From contig JAADHJ010000023.1 of assembly GCA_013151915.1 (NCBI GenBank), positions 1 through 64,000 on the forward strand: a stretch of 64,000 bases of DNA, in the 5' to 3' direction. The notes beneath the pieces are model-generated. The model was given only the letters and a program-made list of their open reading frames with translations. It had not been told where the DNA came from and searched no databases. Within the stretch, counting starts at the first letter, position 1. Every line of letters begins with the position of its first letter. A program made the position numbers and the translations under genes. The stretch is from Deltaproteobacteria bacterium (lineage in GTDB: Bacteria > BMS3Abin14). This document shows positions 16,921 to 24,348 of this stretch, piece after piece.

Positions 16921-17508
16921 ATGCCCATGAGTCATCCAGGTAATGATACGGGCGCCGGGGCGGGTCAGGAGTTCCATTATCCGGGCAGTATAGGCCAGTA
17001 TCTGCGGCAGGCATTCGTGAGCGTCAGCCTGGCATTCGCCCTCTCCTTTCTTCTAATCCTTCTTGTAATGATTGTGGACCGATTTTTTTTAAACGGCGAA
17101 TACGTTAAGCCTGCTCATCTCGCCATGGTGACGGGGTTAGCCGCCCTTTGGGGAATGTTTGCGGTGCAGATGGCCTTGTCTCTGGCCCGTTTCAGCCTGG
17201 TGATAGAAAACGGGACACTGCTGGTTTACAGGGGGACCCGGACGGTATCAATCCCCTTTTCCGGCATTGTTTCGGTGGAGATCATGAGTAACCCGGCGTG
17301 GTGGGCCTTGAGAGCGGATTTAAAGCCGTTGAAGGATACCGCCCGTCACATGGTGAGGATAAATCGCGACGCCGGTCCGCCGGTTACTTTCGCGGGCGGT
17401 CTTGTGGGGGAGGAGAAACTGATCCAGCTGATCCAGATGAAAATTGATGACTTAGGCAAGAAGTCATCAATGCGCCCACTTGAGGGCGCACAAATCGAAG
17501 ATTTGTGA
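16921..17508 (+). CDS. Hypothetical membrane protein with PH-like domain; 3' end inside a repeat
   Basis: 195 residues. Two TM helices (about 32-55 and 66-90) are followed by a beta-rich segment (LVIENGTLLVYRGTRTVSIPFSGIVSVEI style) resembling bacterial PH (DUF304-like) domains. No family was confirmed. The last about 22 residues (from KIDDLGKKSS onward, ending QIEDL) are encoded by a family A repeat, whose hairpins 5, 4 and 3 supply the final codons and the stop. The native C-terminus has therefore been replaced or extended by the element. Confidence 0.75.
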   Translation: MPMSHPGNDTGAGAGQEFHYPGSIGQYLRQAFVSVSLAFALSFLLILLVMIVDRFFLNGEYVKPAHLAMVTGLAALWGMFAVQMALSLARFSLVIENGTLLVYRGTRTVSIPFSGIVSVEIMSNPAWWALRADLKPLKDTARHMVRINRDAGPPVTFAGGLVGEEKLIQLIQMKIDDLGKKSSMRPLEGAQIEDL

Positions 17509-17577
17509 GGAAAGTGAAAATGACATTTTTCGCTTCCCGTGGAGTAAAAAGCCATTGATGGATTTTTTACGACCCTG
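17444..17577 (-). repeat. Family A element, full copy 2
   Basis: Complete copy in reverse orientation. In the order read on the plus strand it has hairpin 5 (TTGATGACTT/AAGTCATCAA), hairpin 4 (GCGCCC-acttga-GGGCGC), hairpin 3 (CAAATC-gaa-GATTTG), hairpin 2 (GGAAAGTG ... CGCTTCC) and hairpin 1 (GTAAAAAG ... TTTTTTAC). It overlaps the 3' end of the preceding coding region. Confidence 0.92.
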
Positions 17578-17618
17578 CCAAACTGGACGCCGGCCAGGTG
17601 TCCCGGCAGTGGTTTCCC

Positions 17619-17647
17619 TTGACAGGGCCGGGATGCATGTGTAAACT
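17619..17647 (+). promoter_or_regulatory. Sigma-70-type promoter of small-RNA candidate
   Basis: TTGACA (17619-17624), a 17-bp spacer, then TAAACT (17642-17647). The -35 is a perfect match and the -10 is four of six. No open reading frame starts downstream; a hairpin and a terminator follow within 70 bp. Confidence 0.6.
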
Positions 17648-17653
17648 TTCACA

Positions 17654-17717
17654 CTAGAGGTTGTAAGCCTCTCCAACGGGGGGGACCCGGGATGGTTCAG
17701 GCTGTCCCGGGTTTCTT
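17654..17717 (+). ncRNA. Candidate small RNA (about 65 nt) ending in an intrinsic terminator
   Basis: Downstream of a good promoter the transcript would contain hairpin AGAGG-ttgtaag-CCTCT (17656-17672), a single-stranded ccaacggggggg stretch, and terminator stem ACCCGGGA/TCCCGGGT (17685-17692, 17705-17712) followed by TTCTTT. There is no ORF. The G-rich loop region could pair with C-rich targets. No known RNA family was recognised. Confidence 0.5.
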
Positions 17718-17724
17718 TAATTCA

Positions 17725-18012
17725 GTCCAGAGTCGCGGTGTCCAGAGTCGAAAGTCCAGAGTCCAGAGTAGAATAACGGGTCAAAAGTGGAAAAGCCGAC
17801 GTTGAGACACAGGTAACAAAGAGATGTCATTGCGCTTGTCCCGTCGAAGCTTTAGCGAAAACGAAAGCGACTGAAAAGAGCGCGGTAGTCTCATGAATGT
17901 TGGCGGGATCGCGTCGTATGAGATCTGCTCGCGATGACAAAGCCATCCGTTACCCGTGTCCTGACTGCGCCCTTGGAATTTCACACTCTGGACTTTCGAC
18001 TCTGGACTCATA
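17725..18012. repeat. Heptamer-like 'tccagag' tracts and genome-wide 'gtcattgcg' repeat
   Basis: 17725-17770 carries repeated (a)gtccagagtc units; 17984-18010 carries the reverse-complement type (ctctggactttcgactctgg). Between them, 17826-17950 resembles the internal part of repeat family B (tgtcattgcg ... ctcgcgatgacaaagcc). No gene was recognised in the 17509-18017 gap apart from the small-RNA candidate. Confidence 0.7.
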
Positions 18013-18017
18013 GGACC

Positions 18018-20342
18018 CTATTGTTCCGTGGAAACGGCCTCTCTGGGCGAGAAGTAAACCTGCGTTCTGATCATCGTCTCGAACCGGGAAAGAATCCGGC
18101 GGACCTCAGAAGATGTACTCGCCTTGATAGCCCTTCGCGCTGCTCTCTGGCAATCCTGATGTTTGATAAGGCGGATAGATCTTTTGACGAGCGGGATTGC
18201 GGCCGCGTTCATGGACAGGTCCGTAACTCCCAGGCCGAGGAGGAGGGGGGTCCAGAGGGGAAGGGAGGCTATCTCGCCACACACACCAACCGGGATGCCG
18301 TTGTCCCTGGCTGCCTTGGTCGTCATCTGAATGAGGCTGAGAACGGCCGGATTCATGGGATCATACAGGTGCGCCACCTTCCTGTTGTTCCTGTCGACGG
18401 CCAGCGCATACTGAGTGAGATCATTGGTACCGATGGAGAAGAAATCCACCTCCTTGGCCAACCTGTCGGCAAGGTGGGCCGCGGCCGGGATTTCGATCAT
18501 TATGCCAATGGGAACTCCAGACCTGTGGGGAACCCGTGACGCATCCAGTTCCCGTATCGATTCCCCGATAAGGGTTTTTACCCGGTGGACCTCCTCCATG
18601 GATGAAATCATTGGTATCATGAGGTTCACGGAACCGTGGACTGCCGCCCTCAAAATGGCCCTGATCTGAATCTTGAAAATATCCACCTTCTCCAGGCACA
18701 TGCGAATTGACCGCCAGCCCAGGAACGGGTTTTCCTCCTTGGGTATCTTAAGATATGGGACGTTCTTGTCACCCCCTACATCCAGGGTCCTGATGGTCAC
18801 CGGTTTGCCCATGGCCCCCTCCACCATGCGGCGGTAGATCCTGTACTGTTCATCCTCCTCCGGGATCATATTTCTGGCCAGGAAAGGAATTTCGGTACGA
18901 TACAGCCCGATCCCCTCCGCCCCGTAAAAGGAGGTAAGCTTCAGGTCGGAAATCAAACCAACATTCGCGAGGAGCTCAACCCGGTAACCGTCCAGAGTTA
19001 CCGCCGGAAGATCCTTTTCGCGCACCAATTCCACCATGTGGCGGTTGTAGTCTTCCGTAAGACGCCGGTATTCCTGAACAACGTTTTCATCCGGATTGAC
19101 GTAGACAGTTCCCGTGTTCCCGTCAACGATTATGAAATCACCGGGATGTACGATGTCGAGGATTTCGTCGATTCCCACAACGCAGGGAATACCCATGGAT
19201 CTCGAGAGGATGATGGCGTGTGAGGTGTGCCCCCCACTCGCCGTAGCGATCCCCTTAACCTTCTGTCCTGCCAGATTGGCGGCATCTGATGGAGTTATCA
19301 GGCGTGACAAAAGGATCCCTTCTTCCTCAATGAACAGAGTGTCGTCCGAAGCCGAACCGGATAACAGCCTCATCAGCCGGCGCCCCACATCCTCGATGTC
19401 CACTCCCCTTTCTTTCAGGTAAGGGTCGTTGATGTTGTCGAAGCTGTTGAGGTATTCCGCGACGACGGTTTTTACTGAGTAAAGCGCCGTGTACCCTGAG
19501 GAGATAAGGTCATCTACTTTCTGTGTAAATCCCTGATCCTCGATCATCATCAGGTGGATGTTGAAGATTGCCGCGTCTTCCTCTCCGAGTTGCTCATGGA
19601 TACGGCTCTGAAGCTTTTCGATCTCGGCCCTGGCTTCTCCTACGGATTTATCGAAGAGTTTCCGTTCCTGATCAGGGTTCTCGGAGAGTTCCTCCATAAT
19701 GTAGTGAATGTCATCAGAACCCTCCAGGATTATGGCCGTTCCCATGGCGATGCCTGGAGTGGCGGGGGTGCCGTGCAGCAGCTTGGATTGATGAACAGGT
19801 TCCGCAACCGGCTCCAGGGCCACAGTGCCCATTGAAAGGCCATTCAGGAGGCGGGCGTTGACGACGACACCCGCCACCTGTCCCGCAATGGTATTGAACA
19901 GTTGAAGTTCCTGCTTGGTGTAGGACCGCTCGCCTTTGTCCTGAACCACGAGAACCCCTATGGGGTTACGCCGGCTGATGAGGGGAACTCCCAGGAATGT
20001 GTGGTAGTGTTCCTCCCTGGTTATGGGAAAGTATCGGAAACGCGGGTGCGTCTCGGCGTTTTGCACCACGAGTGGCGTCCTGGTCTCAAAGACGAGCCCT
20101 GTCAGTCCCTCACTGGGCTTCATCTTGACCTTTCCGATGGCATCGCCTGAAAGCCCTTCACTGGCGACCAGGGCAAGATGGTTCCGCTCCTCATTGTAAA
20201 GGTACAGCGAACAGACATCGGTGTGCATCTCCCGTTTAACCAGGGAGACGATATTGTCGACAGTCCCCTTGAAATCGTGAGATTCCCCGATTAACCTGCT
20301 GATATGTTCCAAAAGACTGATCTGATCCCTGGTGGGGCACAC
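18018..20342 (-). CDS. ptsP: GAF-domain phosphoenolpyruvate-protein phosphotransferase (PtsP / EI-Ntr)
   Basis: 774 residues. An N-terminal GAF sensor domain occupies about 1-165. The EI core follows: PEP-utiliser N-domain from about 190, the phospho-histidine swivel domain with GGHTSHAIILSRSMGIP, and a C-terminal TIM-barrel with GIGLYRTEIPFL and the active-site Cys in GVCGEIASLP. It autophosphorylates from PEP and passes phosphate to NPr in the nitrogen-PTS. Neither HPr/NPr nor EIIA is encoded nearby. GTG 20342 is used as start, with GGAGG upstream. It stands alone on the minus strand. Confidence 0.94.
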   Translation of the reverse strand: MCPTRDQISLLEHISRLIGESHDFKGTVDNIVSLVKREMHTDVCSLYLYNEERNHLALVASEGLSGDAIGKVKMKPSEGLTGLVFETRTPLVVQNAETHPRFRYFPITREEHYHTFLGVPLISRRNPIGVLVVQDKGERSYTKQELQLFNTIAGQVAGVVVNARLLNGLSMGTVALEPVAEPVHQSKLLHGTPATPGIAMGTAIILEGSDDIHYIMEELSENPDQERKLFDKSVGEARAEIEKLQSRIHEQLGEEDAAIFNIHLMMIEDQGFTQKVDDLISSGYTALYSVKTVVAEYLNSFDNINDPYLKERGVDIEDVGRRLMRLLSGSASDDTLFIEEEGILLSRLITPSDAANLAGQKVKGIATASGGHTSHAIILSRSMGIPCVVGIDEILDIVHPGDFIIVDGNTGTVYVNPDENVVQEYRRLTEDYNRHMVELVREKDLPAVTLDGYRVELLANVGLISDLKLTSFYGAEGIGLYRTEIPFLARNMIPEEDEQYRIYRRMVEGAMGKPVTIRTLDVGGDKNVPYLKIPKEENPFLGWRSIRMCLEKVDIFKIQIRAILRAAVHGSVNLMIPMISSMEEVHRVKTLIGESIRELDASRVPHRSGVPIGIMIEIPAAAHLADRLAKEVDFFSIGTNDLTQYALAVDRNNRKVAHLYDPMNPAVLSLIQMTTKAARDNGIPVGVCGEIASLPLWTPLLLGLGVTDLSMNAAAIPLVKRSIRLIKHQDCQRAARRAIKASTSSEVRRILSRFETMIRTQVYFSPREAVSTEQ

Positions 20343-20502
20343 GTCAGGTTTGCCTCCGATTAAGCGCAGTGCGAAAATGTTCCCGCGGTTGGACCGGCTG
20401 GACCGGCTGGATTGATCTACAACCTATAGATTTTATCATATTTGCAGGTGAGAATTCCACACCCCGGTTTTCCCCTTGCTTCTTCCCCTGAAAGGGAGGG
20501 AA

Positions 20503-21132
20503 CTAAAGTTCGCCGGAATCGGAAAAGGAGTAGTAGGAGGATACCGTGATGACCAGATGGTCGAGAAAACGGATACCCATAAGGGATGAAGCCCTGGCAA
20601 TCCGATCGGTGAGGGACCTGTCGTCGGTGGAAGGGGTTGGGTCGCCGGAAGGATGGTTGTGCAGGCAGATGATACTCGCGGCAGCGTGCCTGATGGCGGG
20701 TTTGAGGATATCCGCAGGACTGACGTGAACCGTGTTGACGGATCCGACAGCCGTTGTTTCTTCCGAGATGATCCTGTTCCGGCTGTTGAGCGCCAGAACG
20801 ACAAAATGCTCCTGTTCCCTGATGCCGGCCTTGAACCTGAATAGTTCAAAGATGTCCCGGCTGCAGCTGATGATTCTGTCCCCCGTTCGAGGAGTGCTTA
20901 CAATCTCGAGGAGTCGGGGCAGGGCAAGAATGGTATTTGCCCTTGACGGGCCCATGTACCGCACATCCATTAAACTTTTGCGGTCGGTGCGCAGAAGCTC
21001 GATCAGGGAATATCGGCTCAATACCGTTTCGGCTGCCCGATGGCCGATAAGGGATTTCAGGACGCATAATTCCTGCCTTCCCGGGTGTCTTTCGTCATTT
21101 GACTTGGGAATGGATTTTTTCTTCTTCATCAT
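20503..21132 (-). CDS. radC: RadC family JAB-domain protein
   Basis: 209 residues. The N-terminal third (about 20-80) contains the helix-hairpin-helix-like segment of RadC. The JAB/MPN metalloprotease-like domain follows, with the zinc-site motif CLHNHPSGDPTPSTDD near residues 156-171 and the upstream Glu in the RIISEET segment. The protein is somewhat shorter than E. coli RadC (222-224 aa) because the N-terminus is compact. The molecular function of RadC is unresolved; the historical DNA-repair role is doubtful. Confidence 0.93.
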   Translation of the reverse strand: MMKKKKSIPKSNDERHPGRQELCVLKSLIGHRAAETVLSRYSLIELLRTDRKSLMDVRYMGPSRANTILALPRLLEIVSTPRTGDRIISCSRDIFELFRFKAGIREQEHFVVLALNSRNRIISEETTAVGSVNTVHVSPADILKPAIRHAAASIICLHNHPSGDPTPSTDDRSLTDRIARASSLMGIRFLDHLVITVSSYYSFSDSGEL

Positions 21133-21149
21133 ATATAAATCTATTCAAG

Positions 21150-21614
21150 ATGGGTGCCACTGAGCGGTGTTACATATGTTTTCCGGCTTTTATTGAAGTC
21201 ATCACCTCAAAGGAAATGGACGTGGTTGATCTGACAGCCGATCTGAAAGAGAAGATCAAGGCGTCAGGTGTCTTTGATGGTGTCGCTACCCTTTTTGTGG
21301 CCGGTTCCACAGCCGCCCTCACCACAATTGAGTTTGAGCCCGGGGCCGTCAATGACCTGAAAAAAGCCCTCTCCAGGCTTGCCCCGGAGGGTCAAAAATA
21401 CGATCATGATTCCCGGTGGGGGGACGGAAACGGAAGATCCCACGTCAGAGCCGCTCTTCTCGGACCCTCCCTCTCGATACCCATCAGAGAGGGTGAAGTC
21501 GTACTGGGTACCTGGCAGCAGGTCGTTCTTGTGGAGTTGGACCTCAGGAGCAGAAACCGTCTCATCTATGTCCACGTATCCGGTACTGTCCCCAGTCCAG
21601 TATCGGTCCCGTGA
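21150..21614 (+). CDS. YjbQ/UPF0047 family protein, paralogue 1
   Basis: 154-residue YjbQ protein. Conserved features are DVVDLTADLKEKIKASG, the GSTAALTTIEFEPG core, the HDSRWGDGNGRSHVRAALLG stretch, and the GTWQQVVLVELD C-terminal strand. These match the archaeal-like subgroup of the family. Family members can have thiamine-phosphate-synthase side activity, but the physiological role is unclear. The start is uncertain: ATG 21150 was used, but the conserved part begins near residue 12. It overlaps the next gene by 4 bp (GTGA). A second, more distant YjbQ lies at 35.6 kb. Confidence 0.85.
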   Translation: MGATERCYICFPAFIEVITSKEMDVVDLTADLKEKIKASGVFDGVATLFVAGSTAALTTIEFEPGAVNDLKKALSRLAPEGQKYDHDSRWGDGNGRSHVRAALLGPSLSIPIREGEVVLGTWQQVVLVELDLRSRNRLIYVHVSGTVPSPVSVP

Positions 21615-22066
21615 GATTCCTCGATTCCACTGAGCTTGAGAAGATCCTGAAATTCCCGGTACGCCCGGACGGCCAGGTCTCGGGGAGCCTTATCACCATG
21701 ACCCTTTGTGATGTCCACCAGATTATGGGAGAGGCGGAACTCGGGCCGGACGATGCCGGTACCAAGGAAGCCAGGCGAATCAAGCGGCCTTCCCGGCGTT
21801 CGACCGGTGAGGAAATCGGATGGTGGGATCTGGGACAGGGCGCCTATTGGATCACATACAACGAGAGGGTGGAAATTCCTCCCGACTGCGTCCTCGTCAT
21901 CCAGCCCCATAAACGGATTCTGAGTAACGGTGTGTGGCATCCTGCGGTTTTGATCCGTGATTGGGATAAAGAGATGGAGGGGATGCTTTTGACCGTTTCA
22001 TCCAGGGGAATAAGGGCGAGCGAAAACACGGTAATATCATGCGGTTTTGTCCTTCAGGTGGACTGA
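21611..22066 (+). CDS. dCTP deaminase / dUTPase-like protein
   Basis: 151-residue protein with the trimeric dUTPase/dCTP-deaminase fold pattern: RFLDSTELEK at the start, AYWITYNERVEIPPDCVLVIQPHKRIL (the conserved 'IP' strand region), and a C-terminal glycine-containing beta segment. The canonical dCTP-deaminase catalytic Glu region is not clearly recognisable, so substrate is uncertain. The GTG start overlaps the YjbQ stop as GTGA, so the two are translationally coupled. Confidence 0.6.
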   Translation: MRFLDSTELEKILKFPVRPDGQVSGSLITMTLCDVHQIMGEAELGPDDAGTKEARRIKRPSRRSTGEEIGWWDLGQGAYWITYNERVEIPPDCVLVIQPHKRILSNGVWHPAVLIRDWDKEMEGMLLTVSSRGIRASENTVISCGFVLQVD

Positions 22067-22083
22067 CCCCATAAACAACGGTG

Positions 22084-22112
22084 TTGACAGGATAATATTT
22101 ATCTGTTAGCAG
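22084..22112 (+). promoter_or_regulatory. Probable trp operon promoter
   Basis: TTGACA at 22084-22089; the best -10 at 16-17 bp spacing is TTAGCA/TAGCAG (22106-22112), a weak match. An intervening gataatattt (22091-22100) is AT-rich. If the -10 is right, the leader transcript begins within a few bases of the trpL start codon. The position of the start site is therefore uncertain. Confidence 0.45.
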
Positions 22113-22120
22113 GGAGAACC

Positions 22121-22213
22121 ATGGATAGATTGTTTGCGAAAACCAGAAATGTTGTCTCAGCCGGTTATTGGTGGTGGCGGGTAGATTCTGCAAGGGGGGC
22201 ACTGCGCCGCTGA
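22121..22213 (+). CDS. trpL: trp operon leader peptide (three consecutive Trp codons)
   Basis: 30-codon ORF starting ATG 22121 with AGGGAG four bases upstream. It reads MDRLFAKTRNVVSAGY, then WWW (TGG TGG TGG at 22169-22177), then RVDSARGALRR and TGA. Three adjacent Trp codons just before a strong hairpin-T-run are the hallmark of ribosome-mediated transcription attenuation. Stalling here under tryptophan limitation should prevent formation of the downstream terminator. The peptide sequence itself need not be conserved. Confidence 0.92.
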   Translation: MDRLFAKTRNVVSAGYWWWRVDSARGALRR

Positions 22214-22240
22214 TCCGGTAAATTTATATTCCGAAATTCA

Positions 22241-22277
22241 GGCCGCGGGTTCTCCATGAACCCGCGGCCTTTTTTTT
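22241..22277 (+). terminator. trp attenuator terminator
   Basis: A perfect 12-bp GC-rich stem GGCCGCGGGTTC / GAACCCGCGGCC with loop TCCAT, followed by eight T residues. It lies 27 bp after the trpL stop. Part of its 5' arm plus loop (GGTTCTCC, 22248-22255) is exactly complementary to GGAGAACC (22113-22120) covering the trpL ribosome-binding site. Confidence 0.93.
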
Positions 22278-22278
22278 A

Positions 22279-22310
22279 ATGGGGCCGTGGGTAAACCCGG
22301 CCCCATTTTT
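22279..22310 (+). terminator. Second terminator-like hairpin before trpE
   Basis: ATGGGGCCG (22279-22287) pairs with CGGCCCCAT (22298-22306) and is followed by TTTTT. It begins immediately after the attenuator's T-run and ends just ahead of the trpE ribosome-binding site (acggagga). It may be a back-up terminator or may influence trpE translation. Confidence 0.7.
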
Positions 22311-22324
22311 ATACGGAGGATGAC

Positions 22325-23764
22325 ATGAATACGGCAACCGCTCATAGAGTGCAGGGCATGTGTTTGAAATGCGCCTACAGGGAACTTCCCTTCGAACTGG
22401 GCGAAATGCCCGAGCTGGACAGGGCTCTGGGTCCGCTGGGGCCCATAGGCTTTCTGGAAAGCCGGGAGGGAACGGAGAAGTGGGCCCGTTACGGCATCGC
22501 TGCGGCCCGTCCCCTGTTCGCCCTTGAAGGTTCGAAGAATCGGTACATCCTCAGGGATTTGGAGGGAAACGTTACGGAAGGTTCCGCGGAGGACCCCCTC
22601 GTCCTGCTTCGTTCTTTGGAGCCCAACGGTTATGTCCCTGCAGGGCTTTCCTCCTTCCGGTATGTCGGCGGGTGGATCGGTTGCCTGGGATACGAAGCGG
22701 CTGAACGTTTCGAGGGGATACCCCGCGCGGAGATCGATGATCTTGATCTGCCCGACTATGCCTTCTTCATTCCATCAATTCTCATTTTAAAAGATGCCGT
22801 TCAACGGCGGCTGGTATTGGTGGCGTGGGCCCGTGATGGCGAGAGGGCTGAGGAACTGATCACCATGGCCCGGTCCCTTCTTCCCGAACATCTGGAAGAG
22901 CCGTCGGAAGATCCCCCCGAAACGCTGCTTCGAATAGCGGAATCTTCCTGTACAAAAGACCGGTTTCTTCGGGATGTAGCCAGGGCCAGGAATTTTATCA
23001 ACGATGGTGAATTGATACAGGTGGTCCTTTCCCGTCGATGGGAGGTATCCCCGTCCCCGCCGCCGGAGGATGTCTATCGGTCCCTGTCGAGCCTGAACCC
23101 GTCTCCATACCATTTCTATCTTCGCTTCCAGGGCGGGGTCCTGCTGGGCGCGTCACCGGAACTACTCGTCAGGAGGGAGAACGACACACTGACCGTACGG
23201 CCCATCGCCGGGACCAGAAGACGGGGAAGCAACAGGGAGGAGGACCTTGCCCAGGCTGCCGATCTTCTTGCTGATCCCAAGGAACGGGCCGAACATATCA
23301 TGTTGGTGGATCTGGGCAGAAACGACCTCGGAAGGGTTTCGGCCTCCGGATCCGTGGAAGTCACCCGAAGGATGGAAGTCGAGTCCTTTTCCCACGTTAT
23401 GCACCTCGTTTCGGAGGTTCGTTCATATATAGCTACGGGCAAAGATTCATATGACACCCTTCGTGCCACCTTTCCGGCGGGTACCGTCTCCGGGGCGCCC
23501 AAGGTGAGAGCCATGCAGGCCATTTCGGAGATGGAGCCGGTGGTCAGAGGGCCCTACGCCGGGGGCGTGGGGTATTTCGATATCAGGGGGAACATGGACT
23601 TCTGTATCACGATCCGATCGGTCTTCTTTTCCGGGGAACGCGCTTTCGTCCAATCGGGAGCGGGAATCGTTGCGGATTCCGTGCCGGAAAGGGAGTGCGA
23701 TGAAATACAGGCGAAGGCGGAAGCCATGTTTCAGGCCTTCGGGAATGTGGAGGTGCTCCCATGA
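22325..23764 (+). CDS. trpE: Anthranilate synthase component I
   Basis: 479-residue chorismate-utilising enzyme that, with TrpG, converts chorismate and glutamine-derived ammonia to anthranilate. The C-terminal chorismate-binding domain is intact: VVLSRRWE, SPELLVRREND, TVRPIAGTRRRG, AEHIMLVDLGRNDLGRV, TFPAGTVSGAPKVRAM and the final QSGAGIVADSVPERE. The Trp-feedback site in the N-terminal lobe appears as part of the less conserved first 180 residues. ATG 22325 has GGAGGA upstream. The stop overlaps the trpG start (ATGA). Confidence 0.97.
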   Translation: MNTATAHRVQGMCLKCAYRELPFELGEMPELDRALGPLGPIGFLESREGTEKWARYGIAAARPLFALEGSKNRYILRDLEGNVTEGSAEDPLVLLRSLEPNGYVPAGLSSFRYVGGWIGCLGYEAAERFEGIPRAEIDDLDLPDYAFFIPSILILKDAVQRRLVLVAWARDGERAEELITMARSLLPEHLEEPSEDPPETLLRIAESSCTKDRFLRDVARARNFINDGELIQVVLSRRWEVSPSPPPEDVYRSLSSLNPSPYHFYLRFQGGVLLGASPELLVRRENDTLTVRPIAGTRRRGSNREEDLAQAADLLADPKERAEHIMLVDLGRNDLGRVSASGSVEVTRRMEVESFSHVMHLVSEVRSYIATGKDSYDTLRATFPAGTVSGAPKVRAMQAISEMEPVVRGPYAGGVGYFDIRGNMDFCITIRSVFFSGERAFVQSGAGIVADSVPERECDEIQAKAEAMFQAFGNVEVLP

Positions 23765-24348
23765 TCCTGATCCTGGATAACTACGATTCGTTTACCTACA
23801 ACATTTATCAGGCTGTTAGCACCCTGGATCCGGAAGTAATGGTTATGAGAAACGACGAGTTGACCCCGGATGAACTGGAGAAGATGCCATTGAGCCACAT
23901 AGTGGTGTCTCCGGGCCCGGGCCGCCCGGATGGGGCAGGAATCAGCAAGGAGGCCATACGTCGGATGGCCGGGAGAGTACCGATTCTCGGGGTATGTCTC
24001 GGGCACCAGGCCATCGGCGAGGTTTTTGGGGGAGAAGTGGTCCACGCATCCCGCATTATGCATGGGAAGTCTTCAGCCATCATCCATGGGGGAGATGGAA
24101 TTTTCGAGGGCCTCCCCGTCCCGTTCGAGGCGATCCGTTATCATTCCCTGGCCTTGAGCGGGATGAGCATCCCCCGGATACTTGAGGTCACCGCGACGGC
24201 GGATGACGGGGAGATCATGGGAATTCGACATCGCCGGATGACCGTGGAAGGGGTTCAATTCCATCCCGAGTCCTTCGGCAGCCAGGGAGGAATAACGATC
24301 TTCAGGAACTTTCTGAAACTTGAAGGAGGGATGCGTCATGATGCGTGA
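23761..24348 (+). CDS. trpG: Anthranilate synthase component II (glutamine amidotransferase)
   Basis: 195-residue class I amidotransferase supplying ammonia to TrpE. Catalytic triad residues are visible as Cys in GVCLGHQAIG, and His/Glu in VQFHPESFG. Oxyanion motif SPGPGRPDGAG is present. It is coupled to trpE by a 4-bp ATGA overlap, and its end overlaps the trpD start by 11 bp. Confidence 0.97.
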   Translation: MILILDNYDSFTYNIYQAVSTLDPEVMVMRNDELTPDELEKMPLSHIVVSPGPGRPDGAGISKEAIRRMAGRVPILGVCLGHQAIGEVFGGEVVHASRIMHGKSSAIIHGGDGIFEGLPVPFEAIRYHSLALSGMSIPRILEVTATADDGEIMGIRHRRMTVEGVQFHPESFGSQGGITIFRNFLKLEGGMRHDA

